Source of the DNA: Corynebacterium callunae DSM 20147
GTDB lineage: Bacteria > Actinomycetota > Actinomycetes > Mycobacteriales > Mycobacteriaceae
Length of the DNA: 64,000 bases
Direction of reading: 5' to 3'
Assembly (NCBI RefSeq): GCF_000344785.1
Contig: NC_020506.1
Coordinates: forward strand, 2,480,001-2,544,000
Of this stretch, positions 53,028 through 62,351 are shown one piece after another. Under the pieces are notes generated by a model. It was not told where the DNA came from. It worked only from the letters and a program-made list of their open reading frames with translations, and made no database searches. The number at the start of each line of letters is the position of its first letter. Position 1 is the first letter of the stretch. The translations under genes were made by a program, and so were the position numbers.

Positions 53028-53696
53028 CTACCAAGCTTGGGAGAGATCAGCGTGCTGGCGAATCCAGGCATGCATGGCAATACCAGCAGCTACACCAGCA
53101 TTAATAGAGCGCGTAGAACCGAACTGCGCAATTGAACAAGTCATCAGCGCACCGGCGCGAGCTGCTTCGGTAACTCCCGGACCTTCCTGACCAAAAAGCA
53201 ATAGGCACTCTTTAGGCAACGTGGCCGTTTCCAAAGGAATTGAACCTGGGGTGTTATCAATGGCAACCACGGTGAGATCATTGTGGATTGCCCAGGCCAA
53301 TAGGGATTCCACATCTGGGTGATGCATCAAGTGCTGATAACGGTCAGTGACCATAGCACCCCTACGATTCCAGCGACGTCGGCCCACAATGTGCACTGTA
53401 TCCACGGCAAAGGCATTGGCAGTGCGTACTACCGTGCCGATATTGGCATCGTTTTCGAAATTTTCGATAGCAATATGCAAAGGATGACGGCGGGTGTCAA
53501 TATCATTGACAATCGCTTCGCGAGTCCAATATCGATAGGCATCAACCACATTGCGGCGATCACCCTCGGTGAGCAGGGTTTCGTCGAAAAGCGGGTCTGT
53601 AGGCCGAGGTACGCCGGGGTTTTCCTCTTCCCAAGGACCTTTACCCACGCGGCTTTCGCCCCACTCGGTGGGGCCTGGGGTGTTACTTGAGTCCAA
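53028..53696 (-). CDS. SpoU/TrmH-family RNA 2'-O-ribose methyltransferase (about 222 aa)
   Basis: SPOUT methyltransferase with all three motifs: NDANIGTVVRTANAF, LLLFGQEGPGV, and CSIAQFGSTRSINAGVAAGIA. The N-terminal ~75 residues are a helical extension (FDETLLTEGDRRNVVDAYRYW). The target, tRNA or rRNA ribose, cannot be decided. No ATG is available near the N-terminus. TTG at 53696 or 53705 is the likely start, inside the pyrE 3' end, so translation is coupled to pyrE. A copy of the recurrent 11-mer lies in the Leu-Phe-Asp-Glu codons at 53582. Confidence 0.85.
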   Translation of the reverse strand: MDSSNTPGPTEWGESRVGKGPWEEENPGVPRPTDPLFDETLLTEGDRRNVVDAYRYWTREAIVNDIDTRRHPLHIAIENFENDANIGTVVRTANAFAVDTVHIVGRRRWNRRGAMVTDRYQHLMHHPDVESLLAWAIHNDLTVVAIDNTPGSIPLETATLPKECLLLFGQEGPGVTEAARAGALMTCSIAQFGSTRSINAGVAAGIAMHAWIRQHADLSQAW

Positions 53697-54237
53697 GATC
53701 TTCAAGACCCAAAAGGCTACGGTATGGCAGGCCCTCAGCAGCAATAACCTCATCGGCGCCGGTAGCACGGTCAACCACGGTGGCCACGCCGACAACCTCA
53801 ATGCCCTCAGCGCGCAAGGCAGCAACTGCGGTGAGCGGGGAATTTCCGGTGGTGGTGGTATCTTCCACCACGAGCACCTTCTTGCCAGTTAGGTCTGGGC
53901 CTTCGATGCGACGCTGCATACCGTGCTTTTTAGCCTCTTTGCGGACCACAAAAGCGTTGATATCGCGACCATCTGCATGCATGATTGCGGTGGCGACAGG
54001 ATCAGCACCCAAGGTCAGACCGCCCACAGCGTCATAATCCCAATCGGCGGTGGCCTCGCGCAAAAGCTGGCCAATCAGACGAGATGCACGTGCGTGCAGG
54101 GTAGCGCGGCGCACGTCGATGTAGTAGTCAGCCTTTTTGCCAGAGGAGAGGGTAACTTCTCCATGAACAACGGCCAATTCCTTAATAAGCTGCGCCAACT
54201 CAGCACGAGCGGCAGCATTAATGCTTGGAGCAGACAT
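53683..54237 (-). CDS. pyrE: Orotate phosphoribosyltransferase (184 aa)
   Basis: Pyrimidine synthesis: orotate plus PRPP to OMP. The PRPP-binding motif is VLVVEDTTTTGNSPL. The N-terminal LSSGKKADYYIDVRRATLH and FVVRKEAKKHG with the catalytic Lys are present. Length is normal for the short bacterial form. It is separate from other pyr genes and overlaps the SpoU gene by about 14 bases. Confidence 0.95.
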   Translation of the reverse strand: MSAPSINAAARAELAQLIKELAVVHGEVTLSSGKKADYYIDVRRATLHARASRLIGQLLREATADWDYDAVGGLTLGADPVATAIMHADGRDINAFVVRKEAKKHGMQRRIEGPDLTGKKVLVVEDTTTTGNSPLTAVAALRAEGIEVVGVATVVDRATGADEVIAAEGLPYRSLLGLEDLGLK

Positions 54238-54374
54238 CCAAGGCCTTCCCTTCTAATAGATCCCAGAATTCTTTTTAAACTCGTGTTCCAGCATAGAGGC
54301 TGGGGTGGACACAACCTGCCACCACTTAAGTTTTAAACCTGCGCGCCTTACTTGCAGGCACTAGCCTGCAGGCC

Positions 54375-55784
54375 TTAGGACTGCCAAGGCTGTGGAGGTT
54401 CATTGCTCTCTGGCGAATCCTCAAAGATGGAGGACTTGCCATTAAGATCGCGCACTACCCGCGTGCCATAAAGGTCTGAAGGTGTTTGTGGGCTGCCATC
54501 TGCGATGGACTCCACAGCATCAGCACCCAAAGAACGTGGCTCAACTACTCCCCGGCTTTCCTGATGTCCGCGCACCGGCATCTGCAAAGGCTCCTCCGGG
54601 CGAATCACCAGTGGCTGGGAAAGATCGGCTTCCGCAGGCTCAATGGTGTGCTCTGGTTTTGGGGGTGCAGTGGGCTTCAAACGCGTTGGTTCAAGCAGCT
54701 TCAAATCCGCCTCCACCTTGTCAAAAGAACGTGGGGGCAAAGTAAAGGAAGCATCGGTGAGCAGTGCTAAAGGATGTAAAATCTCTTCCCAATCCTCCGC
54801 CGTTGAGCCCTTAATGGTCTCTGCCAGCACCCATTCAGATTCCAGCCATACAGCGGTAACTGCCTCTGGCATGGCTTCAAAAGCTGCCAAAACACGTTCA
54901 TCCACAAATCGCTGAGCTACACCGGCATCATTACTGAGCAGGCGAAACTCTGAAACATTGGCAATTTCTACGAGGTCTTCAGACTCCTCGCGCGCAACAT
55001 CCGCCGCTGGCTCCCCACGACGAGCATCAATAACCAACTCCGAGTTGGTGCCACGACGCATCGCCATCACCGGAACCCCAGCTAGATCGACCAAATGGGT
55101 TTCGTAACCAGCAGCCATTCCGCTGACTACATCGCGGGCCACCGCTCCGGTTGAGGCCGCTCCGCGTGACCACTCATCAGTTAAGAAAGCGTCTTCTTTA
55201 ATAAAGTCAAAATTGTGGCGCGCAGCCCAGTGCTTGCGTTCGCGGCGCTGGGAGCCGGGCAAAGAATTCAAAAAAGAGTGCTTTTCGACGCCCCGCTGCT
55301 CCTCATCCAGCGTGGCAGCGGGCTCTACCGTTTCAAGGGGTTCTGCTGCCGGTGGAATAGGTGCGGGAGCCGGAGCTTCCTCCGCTTGCTCAAATTGCGC
55401 AGCACTTACCTCAGGGACTGCCGCTAAATCAGCTTCAGCTGCAGTATCTAGCTCTTCAGCATCATCTTCATAAAAATCAGCTGCGCGATCAGGCTCAGCA
55501 GCCCGGCGCGCTGGCTGTTCTTGCGGTGCCTGAGCTGCCTCATCGCGCACAATTGGCTGCGGTGCAGTTTCATCCCAGGCCTGCGGCTTAGATGCCACAG
55601 GCTCAGCTTCTACGAATTCAGCTGCTGCTGGAGAATCCTCAAAAGTGTCTTCCTCATATGCGGAATCCACCTCTGCCACTGCAGCAGAACGCGTGGCGCC
55701 ACCGCGCTTTGCGGTATCTGTACGCCATAGAGCAATACCAGCCATCAGGATTAAGACGGCAAAGACCAACACCAGAGTTTCCAT
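54375..55784 (-). CDS. Single-pass membrane protein with acidic linker, unknown function (469 aa)
   Basis: Residues 1-18 (METLVLVFAVLILMAGIALW) form one N-terminal membrane anchor. About 20-165 is a low-complexity Ala/Glu/Pro/Asp-rich linker. From about 170 a folded domain starts (ERKHWAARHNFDFIKEDAFL), conserved-looking to about 360. The end is Pro-rich. No family is recognised. The topology, with a short N-terminus and a large soluble part, fits either a cytoplasmic anchored protein or an exported one. ATG at 55784 is preferred over GTG at 55796. It is upstream of pyrE with 137 bases between, so a separate unit is likely. Confidence 0.75.
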   Translation of the reverse strand: METLVLVFAVLILMAGIALWRTDTAKRGGATRSAAVAEVDSAYEEDTFEDSPAAAEFVEAEPVASKPQAWDETAPQPIVRDEAAQAPQEQPARRAAEPDRAADFYEDDAEELDTAAEADLAAVPEVSAAQFEQAEEAPAPAPIPPAAEPLETVEPAATLDEEQRGVEKHSFLNSLPGSQRRERKHWAARHNFDFIKEDAFLTDEWSRGAASTGAVARDVVSGMAAGYETHLVDLAGVPVMAMRRGTNSELVIDARRGEPAADVAREESEDLVEIANVSEFRLLSNDAGVAQRFVDERVLAAFEAMPEAVTAVWLESEWVLAETIKGSTAEDWEEILHPLALLTDASFTLPPRSFDKVEADLKLLEPTRLKPTAPPKPEHTIEPAEADLSQPLVIRPEEPLQMPVRGHQESRGVVEPRSLGADAVESIADGSPQTPSDLYGTRVVRDLNGKSSIFEDSPESNEPPQPWQS

Positions 55785-55826
55785 CACACCTGACACCTTA
55801 CTGGCTGTTGGTGTACAAACCGAGGT

Positions 55827-56651
55827 TTAGGACTCCACAGGGTTACGTGGATTGGCGCTCCACTGCGACCAACCAGCAAAATAATGAGATGCGCCAGTGA
55901 TTCCAGCGTGCTCCATTCCCAATAAAACTTGGGAGGAGTGGTTGCCTGAACCGGAGTAAACAATGACGTTCTCGCCACTTTCTACGCCGATTGCTGCAAA
56001 GATATTCCGAATTTCTTCCGGGGTCTTAAAAGTATTGTCCGCATTAAGCAAAGAGCGTGCTGGCACATTTATCGCGCCTGGAATATGACCGGCTTTAAGG
56101 TCCAACATTTCACGACGTCCCGCAAAACGGTCCGCGTCACGGGCATCAATCAAAATACCCTCGTGGTTTTTTACATCATCAATGTTGGATACCGGCATTT
56201 GTCCGGGGTTGGGGCGAACATTGCAAAAATGTGGGAAATTTCCCGGTCCACCTGCATGGCCGAGGTTGTGGTCTTCCCATTTTTGAAAGCCACCATCAAG
56301 AAATGACACATTTGGCATGCCAGCCCACCGCAGGACCCACCAAGCACGAGAAGCATAAAGGCCACGGCCTTGGTCATAAACCACAATGTCACGATCGGTG
56401 TTCAGACCCCAGTGTCGGAAAGAACGCTCCAGCAGCGCCATTGTGGGCAGTGGATTGCGGCCATCAGCGGAAGAAGGAATGCCTGCTAGTTCAGTTGCAG
56501 GATCACAAAAGATAGAGGTGGGAATGTGTTCGGAACAAAAAATGGTACGTCCGGCACCTTCAATCGGCGCCCAAAAAGAAGCGAGGACGGTGAGTTTATT
56601 ACCAGCGTGGATTGATTCAGCAAGGGCAGTTGGGTGCATCAACACTGTCAT
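55827..56651 (-). CDS. Two-domain rhodanese-like protein with Ser in place of the catalytic Cys (274 aa)
   Basis: Tandem rhodanese domains as in thiosulfate and mercaptopyruvate sulfurtransferases. Domain 1 has DIVVYDQGRGLYASRAWWVLRWAG and domain 2 has ILIDARDADRFAGRREMLD and GHIPGAINVPA. The active-site loop, normally C-G-S-G-x-x, reads VIVYSGSGNHSS. The codon is TCC, one base from TGC, so the persulfide-forming Cys is absent. The protein is probably not an ordinary sulfurtransferase. It may bind without transferring, or use another residue. ATG at 56651 is assumed. Confidence 0.85.
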   Translation of the reverse strand: MTVLMHPTALAESIHAGNKLTVLASFWAPIEGAGRTIFCSEHIPTSIFCDPATELAGIPSSADGRNPLPTMALLERSFRHWGLNTDRDIVVYDQGRGLYASRAWWVLRWAGMPNVSFLDGGFQKWEDHNLGHAGGPGNFPHFCNVRPNPGQMPVSNIDDVKNHEGILIDARDADRFAGRREMLDLKAGHIPGAINVPARSLLNADNTFKTPEEIRNIFAAIGVESGENVIVYSGSGNHSSQVLLGMEHAGITGASHYFAGWSQWSANPRNPVES

Positions 56652-56705
56652 GATTAATGAGCCTATGCGTATTTATCCACTTGTGCAGAAGTAGCGCTTT
56701 TCGCC

Positions 56706-57431
56706 CTAATTCTGCCAGCTTTGGGTAAGGAATTCCGCGGCTTCAAAAAGGCGCAAGCTGTGCAGATCAATAACTAATTGCACTGGCGCTACAAAATTTA
56801 AGCCATCTTGTGCAAAACTGCCCACCAGTTCAGTTGCTCCGATAGGCACAAAAATAACATTTGCTTGCGCAGGATCTGTGACTTTTTGGCCAAATCCGGC
56901 ATCGGCTAACTCCGCAATACCCTCATGCCAAATAACAGTGGGTCCTGCCACTTCCCTGCCCATAATTACAGAGGCAGCAGCCGCTCCCGAGATTGCCCAC
57001 GCCAGATTCTCTCCAATAAAAAACTGTGGCAAGGTAGCTAATGGTAAGGCCTCAATGTGGAAATACTGAGCTCCATTGCGATTGTTTATGCCTTGTAGAA
57101 TGCCGGCCTCTGCCACCAAGGTCAAAGGATCGTTGATATTCCAGCGTGCAAAGCGATCCAGCCAAGCGACAATATTGTCGTCTTGAGGATCTTCCGGAAG
57201 GGCATCATCAATAAGGGTTCGTGCTGCTGCAACGGCATAGGGATCCGAGGCTGGCACCGCTGCCACATCCAAATCCAGACCTAAAGCTAAGGCAACTTCG
57301 CGGAGTGTGGACAAGGTGGGTTCACTGGTTTTATCCCCCACTCTTTTTAGGGTGGATCGAGAAACCCCGGATCGCCGGGAGATGCGCGTTGGTTGTTCGG
57401 CTGCAAGCGCAATGAGTTCATCGATTTTCAC
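56706..57431 (-). CDS. XRE-type helix-turn-helix regulator (241 aa)
   Basis: Residues 5-60 form an XRE/Cro-type HTH (ISRRSGVSRSTLKRVGDKTSEPTLSTLREVALALGL). The rest (about 60-241) is a mixed alpha/beta domain with NDPLTLVAEAGILQGI and VIWHEGIAELADAG. I cannot name it. It is divergent from an MFS transporter, the usual layout of a local repressor. ATTAGC-type half sites lie in the shared 167-base gap. Confidence 0.8.
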   Translation of the reverse strand: MKIDELIALAAEQPTRISRRSGVSRSTLKRVGDKTSEPTLSTLREVALALGLDLDVAAVPASDPYAVAAARTLIDDALPEDPQDDNIVAWLDRFARWNINDPLTLVAEAGILQGINNRNGAQYFHIEALPLATLPQFFIGENLAWAISGAAAASVIMGREVAGPTVIWHEGIAELADAGFGQKVTDPAQANVIFVPIGATELVGSFAQDGLNFVAPVQLVIDLHSLRLFEAAEFLTQSWQN

Positions 57432-57550
57432 ACTTAATAATGCTAATGGCTCGCTTTTTCCTAAGTTTCACTGACCGTTCTTTGGAAACTCGGAGGTTTG
57501 CCTACCTGGCCCAACTCTGCTGTGCCGTATATTTTAGCAAGAAACAAACA

Positions 57551-57570
57551 GCTAATTTATAATTATTAGC
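57551..57570. promoter_or_regulatory. Candidate operator between the XRE regulator and the MFS gene
   Basis: GCTAAT (57551-57556) and ATTAGC (57565-57570) form an inverted repeat with an A/T-only centre, 29 bases before the MFS start. A third GCTAAT lies at 57445-57450, close to the regulator's own ATG, so the regulator may bind both ends of the gap. Confidence 0.45.
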
Positions 57571-57598
57571 TTTGCTCCCCACCTTTCGGAGGCCCCTT

Positions 57599-59005
57599 GT
57601 GAAGACCTTTCACAAAGTCCTGATCAACACCATGATCGCTAATATCACCACTGGCTTTTTATTTTTCGCTTTGGTCTTTTGGATCTATTTGGAAACCCAT
57701 GACGCTGCCCTCACTGGCATTGTCAGTGGCGTGTATATGGGTCTTATCGCGTTAAGCTCCATCTTCTTTGGCACTGTCGTGGACCATAATCGCAAAAAGT
57801 CGGTGATGGTTTTCTCCTCCATCATCACTTTGCTCTTTTATGTGTTGAGCGCCGTGGTGTGGGTGTTGTGGATGGATACTTCCCAGTTGAGCACCAGTTA
57901 TGTGCCCTTGTGGTTCTTTATGAGCTTTATCATTATCGGTTCCATCGTGGAACATATGCGCAATATTGCTCTCTCCACAGTGGTGACCTTGTTAGTTCCA
58001 GAAGCAGAACGCGATAAGGCAAATGGTCTAGTCGGTGCCGTGCAAGGCGTGGGATTTTTGGTCACCAGTGTGATTGCGGGTTCTGCCATTGGTTTCCTCG
58101 GCATGGAGGCCACCATGTGGATCTGTGTGGGATTGTCTTTGGTGGCACTTATCCACCTGCTGCCCATCAAAATTGCCGAGCCGGAAATTATCTCCCACGA
58201 CGATGCGCAGGCTGCGGTACAAGCAGCTACCACCGCAGAAGACGGTGAAGTGGCAGTTCCTAACCCGGCCAGCGATCTCTCCATTGTGTCCAAAGGAATT
58301 GATCTAAAAGGCTCAATGAAAATTATTTTGAGCGTGCCGGGACTTTTGGCGCTAGTGCTTTTTGCTTCTTTTAATAACCTAATCGGTGGCGTGTACTCCG
58401 CGCTGATGGATCCCTACGGCCTGGAGCTTTTTAGCCCGCAAGTGTGGGGTCTGATGCTAGGCCTGAGCAGCTTAGGCTTTGTGATAGGCGGTGGCTTAAT
58501 TTCCAAAACCGGTCTAGGTAAGAACCCGGTGCGCACCTTGTTGTTGGTCAATGTTGGGGTGTCTTTTGTCGGCATGTTTTTTGCCATCCGCGAATGGTGG
58601 TGGCTCTATGTGCTGGGTATTTTCATCTTCATGGTTATTACCCCGGCTGCCGAAGCCGCAGAACAAACCATCCTCCAACGCGTTGTCCCCTTCCGCCAAC
58701 AGGGTCGAGTTTTTGGCTTAGCCATGGCGGTGGAAATGGCTGCCAATCCGCTTTCCACAGTGGTTGTGGCCATCATTGCGGATGCCTACTTAATTCCGTG
58801 GATGCAGGGCGCTGGTGCAAACTCCATCTGGGGCACTATTTTGGGCGAGGGTAATGCCCGTGGCATGGCCTTGATGTTCTTTATCTCTGGTGTGATCATG
58901 CTGGTTGTGGTGCTGCTGGCGTTTATGTCGCGTTCTTATCGCAAGCTCAGTGAGCACTATGCCACCTCGAGCCAAGACATAGCTGAGGCGGCAAGCACCA
59001 CATAG
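57599..59005 (+). CDS. Major facilitator superfamily transporter (468 aa)
   Basis: About twelve helices. A motif-A-like GTVVDHNRKKSVMV lies between helices 2 and 3, the position of the Gx3DRxGR loop in exporters. A long cytoplasmic loop lies near the middle (HDDAQAAVQAATTAEDGEVAVPNPASD). It resembles the MFS group often annotated as enterobactin/EntS or macrolide efflux-like. Substrate unknown. GTG at 57599 has GGAGG six bases upstream and is preferred over earlier in-frame codons. Probably repressed by the divergent XRE protein. Confidence 0.82.
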   Translation: MKTFHKVLINTMIANITTGFLFFALVFWIYLETHDAALTGIVSGVYMGLIALSSIFFGTVVDHNRKKSVMVFSSIITLLFYVLSAVVWVLWMDTSQLSTSYVPLWFFMSFIIIGSIVEHMRNIALSTVVTLLVPEAERDKANGLVGAVQGVGFLVTSVIAGSAIGFLGMEATMWICVGLSLVALIHLLPIKIAEPEIISHDDAQAAVQAATTAEDGEVAVPNPASDLSIVSKGIDLKGSMKIILSVPGLLALVLFASFNNLIGGVYSALMDPYGLELFSPQVWGLMLGLSSLGFVIGGGLISKTGLGKNPVRTLLLVNVGVSFVGMFFAIREWWWLYVLGIFIFMVITPAAEAAEQTILQRVVPFRQQGRVFGLAMAVEMAANPLSTVVVAIIADAYLIPWMQGAGANSIWGTILGEGNARGMALMFFISGVIMLVVVLLAFMSRSYRKLSEHYATSSQDIAEAASTT

Positions 59006-59407
59006 TTAAAGCGCGCGGTAGATAATTCCCTCGGTATGAAGGCTATCCAATAGGATTTCCAAACCATGGGATGGGGAATCCGGCGCGATATTTACAGTGA
59101 GCATTTCTGACATTGGTGCTTCCACGTATAGACCCAATGCTTCTAATTGCACTTGAACATGTGTTGCAGCGATTGCGTCGACAAGCACTCTGAGGGTTTT
59201 GTTGCCACCGGCAACTGCCACGCTGTGAAATTCCAGCACTTCATCCACGCGGTGCGCCCGCACCACGTCGCCTAAGGCGCAGTCGCGGGCAACCGCCGGG
59301 AGGGTGACTACTAGGTAGTAGCCCTCCGCAAGCGGTTCCACACTGACTTCTTCGGATTCCACTCCTGGAATATCAAGCGGAATGCGTAGCTTTTCCCGTT
59401 TTGGCAC
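59006..59407 (-). CDS. Small protein downstream of clpB, possible DUF4265-like (133 aa)
   Basis: Not clearly recognised. It is beta-rich with YYLVVTLPAVARDCALGDVVRAH, a segment recalling DUF4265 proteins, then FHSVAVAGGNKTLRVLVD. No membrane helix. GTG at 59407 has AAGG just upstream. It starts five bases after the clpB stop, so it is cotranscribed with the heat-shock gene and may share its induction. It ends exactly next to the convergent MFS gene. Confidence 0.6.
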   Translation of the reverse strand: MPKREKLRIPLDIPGVESEEVSVEPLAEGYYLVVTLPAVARDCALGDVVRAHRVDEVLEFHSVAVAGGNKTLRVLVDAIAATHVQVQLEALGLYVEAPMSEMLTVNIAPDSPSHGLEILLDSLHTEGIIYRAL

Positions 59408-59412
59408 CTGCC

Positions 59413-61971
59413 TTAGGCCGCCCGAGAAACTTCGAGTTTCTGACCACCGTCGGCGACGTCGACAAGCACCCCGTCACCATCGCGGATCTCACCGGCCAGG
59501 AGTTCCTTGGCCAGCGCATCGCCGATGGCTTGCTGGATGAGGCGACGCAGTGGACGAGCACCATAAGCTGGGTCATAACCGCGTTCTGCCAGCCAAGACT
59601 TGGCACTATCGCTAACGCGCAGGTTCAGGCGACGGCTGGAAAGACGCTCTCCCAGCTGCTTAATCTGGATGTCAACAATGCTGCGCAGCTGCTCCTCAGA
59701 TAGTGGATCGAAGATGACCACATCATCAAGACGGTTGATGAACTCCGGCTTAAATGCACGCTTAACAGCGTCCATCATCTGCTCCTTGGTACCGCCGGCA
59801 CCGAGGTTGGAAGTCAAAATCAAGATGGTATTGCGGAAATCAACAGTCCTGCCCTGGCCATCGGTTAAGCGACCTTCATCAAGAACCTGCAGCAAAATGT
59901 CAAAGACATCAGAGTGAGCCTTTTCTACTTCATCGAAAAGCACCACCGTATAAGGGCGACGGCGCACGGCCTCAGTGAGCTGACCACCCTGGTCGTAGCC
60001 GACATATCCCGGAGGGGCACCGACCAGACGAGCAACCGAGTGCTTCTCGCCATATTCCGACATATCAATGCGAATCATGGCGCGGTCATCATCAAAGAGG
60101 AATTCTGCAACAGCCTTGGCCAGCTCCGTCTTACCCACACCGGTAGGTCCCAGGAAGAGAAAGGAACCGGTAGGACGGTTAGGATCAGCAACACCGGCAC
60201 GTGCTCGGCGCACCGCATCAGAAACTGCAGTCACCGCAGCCTTTTGGCCAACCACGCGGTTGCCCAAAACACGCTCCATGTCCAGCAGTTTCTCGGTTTC
60301 ACCCTGCATCATCTTGCCGGCTGGAATACCGGTCCAGGCGGCAACAACCTCAGCGATGGTATCTGGGGTAACTTCCTCAGACAGCATGGAGTTTTCATTA
60401 ACTCCCACTTTGTTTTCTGCTTCCTCAATCTGCTTTTCCAGCTCGGGAATGCGGCCATAGCGCAGTTCGGCTACGCGGCCATAGTTTCCTTCACGTTCAG
60501 CGATATCGGATTCAGAACGCAGTGCTTCCAGCTCTTCTTTAATTCCGCGCACATCATCAATGGCAGATTTTTCATTCTGCCAACGTGATTTGAGCTCGGA
60601 GAGCTTTTCACGCTCATCGGCTAGCTCTGAACGCAGACGCTCCAAACGTTCCTTGGAGGCAGCGTCGGATTCCTTACTTAGTGCAACCTCCTCAATTTCT
60701 AGACGACGCACCACACGCTCAAGTTCATCAATTTCCTGCGGAGAGGAATCAATTTCCATGCGCAGACGAGATGCTGCCTCATCTACCAGGTCAATTGCCT
60801 TGTCTGGGAGGAAGCGACTGGTGATATAGCGGTTGGAAAGCTCAGCTGCGGCAACCAGTGCAGAGTCCTGAATGCGAACACCGTGGTGGACTTCATAACG
60901 TTCTTTAAGTCCACGCAGAATACCAATGGCATCTTCTACCGAAGGCTCACCTACATAAACCTGCTGGAAACGACGTTCCAGGGCAGCATCCTTTTCGATG
61001 TACTTACGGTACTCATTCAAGGTGGTGGCACCAACCAGGCGGAGTTCACCACGGGCTAGCAGTGGCTTAATCATATTGCCGGCATCCATTGCGGATTCAC
61101 CGGAAGCACCGGCACCCACAATGGTGTGCAGCTCATCAATAAAGGTAATTACTTCACCATTGGCTCCCTTGATTTCATCAAGCACAGCCTTGAGACGCTC
61201 CTCAAATTCACCACGGTATTTAGCACCGGCAACCATGGAACCAAGGTCCAGGCTGATCAGTGTCTTGCCCTTGAGTGATTCTGGGACATCCCCTGCCACA
61301 ATGCGGCGTGCCAGGCCTTCGACGATGGCAGTTTTACCAACGCCTGGTTCACCAATCAGCACTGGGTTGTTCTTGGTACGACGGCTCAGCACCTGCACCA
61401 CGCGGCGGATTTCCTGGTCACGGCCAATTACCGGATCAATCTTGCCCTCACGAGCGAGTTTGGTTAGGTCAGTGGAGTACTTCTCCAAAGCCTGGAACTG
61501 GCTTTCTGGATCCTGGGTGGTCACACGCTGGGAACCACGCACGGATGGGAACGCAGCCTTGATCGCATCATAGGTTGCACCCTTAGCTTTAAGTACGTCT
61601 GCGGCATCAGATTTACCGCGCGCAATACCTGCCAAAAGCACCTCAGTGGAGACATATTCATCACCGAGCTCGCCCGCTAGTTCCTGCGCAGCGGTAAAGG
61701 CATTAAGCGCATCCCTATTGAAGTTAGGGTTGGCCATATTAGTGCCCGAAGCCTTGGGATAAGTGCTTACCAGGCGCTTTGCTTCCGCAAGGACAGCCTT
61801 AGGGTCAACACCTACAGCGGTGAGCACTGGGGAGGCCACACCATCAGCTTGTTCCAAGATGGCAGCAAGCAGGTGGGCGGGACGAATATCAGGATTTCCG
61901 GCAGCAGATGCCTGTTGCAGCGCAGCCTGGAGTGCCTCATTGGTTTTGGTGGTTGGATTGAATGAACTCAT
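59413..61971 (-). CDS. clpB: ClpB protein disaggregase (852 aa)
   Basis: Hsp100 ATPase that rescues aggregated proteins with DnaK. Order of parts: Clp_N repeats (1-145), AAA+ domain 1 with Walker [15 protein letters not shown] and Walker [14 protein letters not shown], the long coiled-coil middle domain characteristic of ClpB (about 405-525), then AAA+ domain 2 with [17 protein letters not shown], and the C-terminal D2-small domain. Length is normal. Upstream lie an HspR-type HAIR element and a SigH-type promoter. Confidence 0.97.
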   Translation of the reverse strand: MSSFNPTTKTNEALQAALQQASAAGNPDIRPAHLLAAILEQADGVASPVLTAVGVDPKAVLAEAKRLVSTYPKASGTNMANPNFNRDALNAFTAAQELAGELGDEYVSTEVLLAGIARGKSDAADVLKAKGATYDAIKAAFPSVRGSQRVTTQDPESQFQALEKYSTDLTKLAREGKIDPVIGRDQEIRRVVQVLSRRTKNNPVLIGEPGVGKTAIVEGLARRIVAGDVPESLKGKTLISLDLGSMVAGAKYRGEFEERLKAVLDEIKGANGEVITFIDELHTIVGAGASGESAMDAGNMIKPLLARGELRLVGATTLNEYRKYIEKDAALERRFQQVYVGEPSVEDAIGILRGLKERYEVHHGVRIQDSALVAAAELSNRYITSRFLPDKAIDLVDEAASRLRMEIDSSPQEIDELERVVRRLEIEEVALSKESDAASKERLERLRSELADEREKLSELKSRWQNEKSAIDDVRGIKEELEALRSESDIAEREGNYGRVAELRYGRIPELEKQIEEAENKVGVNENSMLSEEVTPDTIAEVVAAWTGIPAGKMMQGETEKLLDMERVLGNRVVGQKAAVTAVSDAVRRARAGVADPNRPTGSFLFLGPTGVGKTELAKAVAEFLFDDDRAMIRIDMSEYGEKHSVARLVGAPPGYVGYDQGGQLTEAVRRRPYTVVLFDEVEKAHSDVFDILLQVLDEGRLTDGQGRTVDFRNTILILTSNLGAGGTKEQMMDAVKRAFKPEFINRLDDVVIFDPLSEEQLRSIVDIQIKQLGERLSSRRLNLRVSDSAKSWLAERGYDPAYGARPLRRLIQQAIGDALAKELLAGEIRDGDGVLVDVADGGQKLEVSRAA

Positions 61972-62044
61972 GTCATTGCCCTTTCTCTTTCAGGCGCCAA
62001 CCTTTATCAATACAGGTAAACGCCTATTTTTTGCTTCTCTACTA

Positions 62045-62082
62045 ATTATAACGCATAAATAGTTGAGCCTGTTCCACTCAAG
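62045..62082 (-). promoter_or_regulatory. clpB control region: HAIR element, SigH-type promoter and a TATAAT hexamer
   Basis: On the minus strand CTTGAGT-GGAACAG-GCTCAAC (62082-62062) matches the HspR HAIR consensus CTTGAGT-N7-ACTCAAG except for the outer bases of the second half. Inside it begins GGAAC (62075-62071), followed after 17 bases by CGTT (62053-62050), which fits a SigH promoter. TATAAT (62050-62045) overlaps this as a possible housekeeping -10. A second CTTGAGT half site lies on the plus strand at 62113-62119. Confidence 0.7.
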
Positions 62083-62294
62083 GTGAAAAACTTTAAAAAT
62101 TTTTTCAGCAAACTTGAGTGGACTCGAATCAATCTTAAGCAATTGTTCAAGTTTTAGCATCAGGGTCATCCCCCAAACTAGTCGCCAGCTGCCCAACCCG
62201 GTGGCAATCAAGGCACACAGCGCACGTAGCCTGGCATTTTCCGCGCAATACTGCGCTTTTCGACGCAACCCCGATGCTAAAGGCGCTTTAAATA
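62083..62294. other. Non-coding stretch upstream of the clpB promoter
   Basis: No supported gene. It holds a plus-strand HAIR half site CTTGAGT (62113-62119) and a small hairpin GCGCA-ATAC-TGCGC (62243-62256) running directly into the recurrent 11-mer GCTTTTCGACG (62255-62265). Confidence 0.4.
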
Positions 62295-62336
62295 ACAAAA
62301 TCCCAGCTGCATAGCCGAAGCTTTGCACCTGGGATC
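62295..62336 (-). terminator. Terminator of the GltS-like gene
   Basis: ATCCCAG and CTGGGAT (62300-62306, 62329-62335) with an inner TGCA pairing form a stem. On the minus strand it is followed by TTTTGTTATTT. Confidence 0.7.
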
Positions 62337-62351
62337 ACTCAGGAGAGTTTC

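Noticed and set aside
61990..62328. A 112-codon minus-strand frame between clpB and the GltS-like gene
   Set aside because: It runs through the clpB promoter elements and the upstream terminator, has no ribosome site and no family resemblance.
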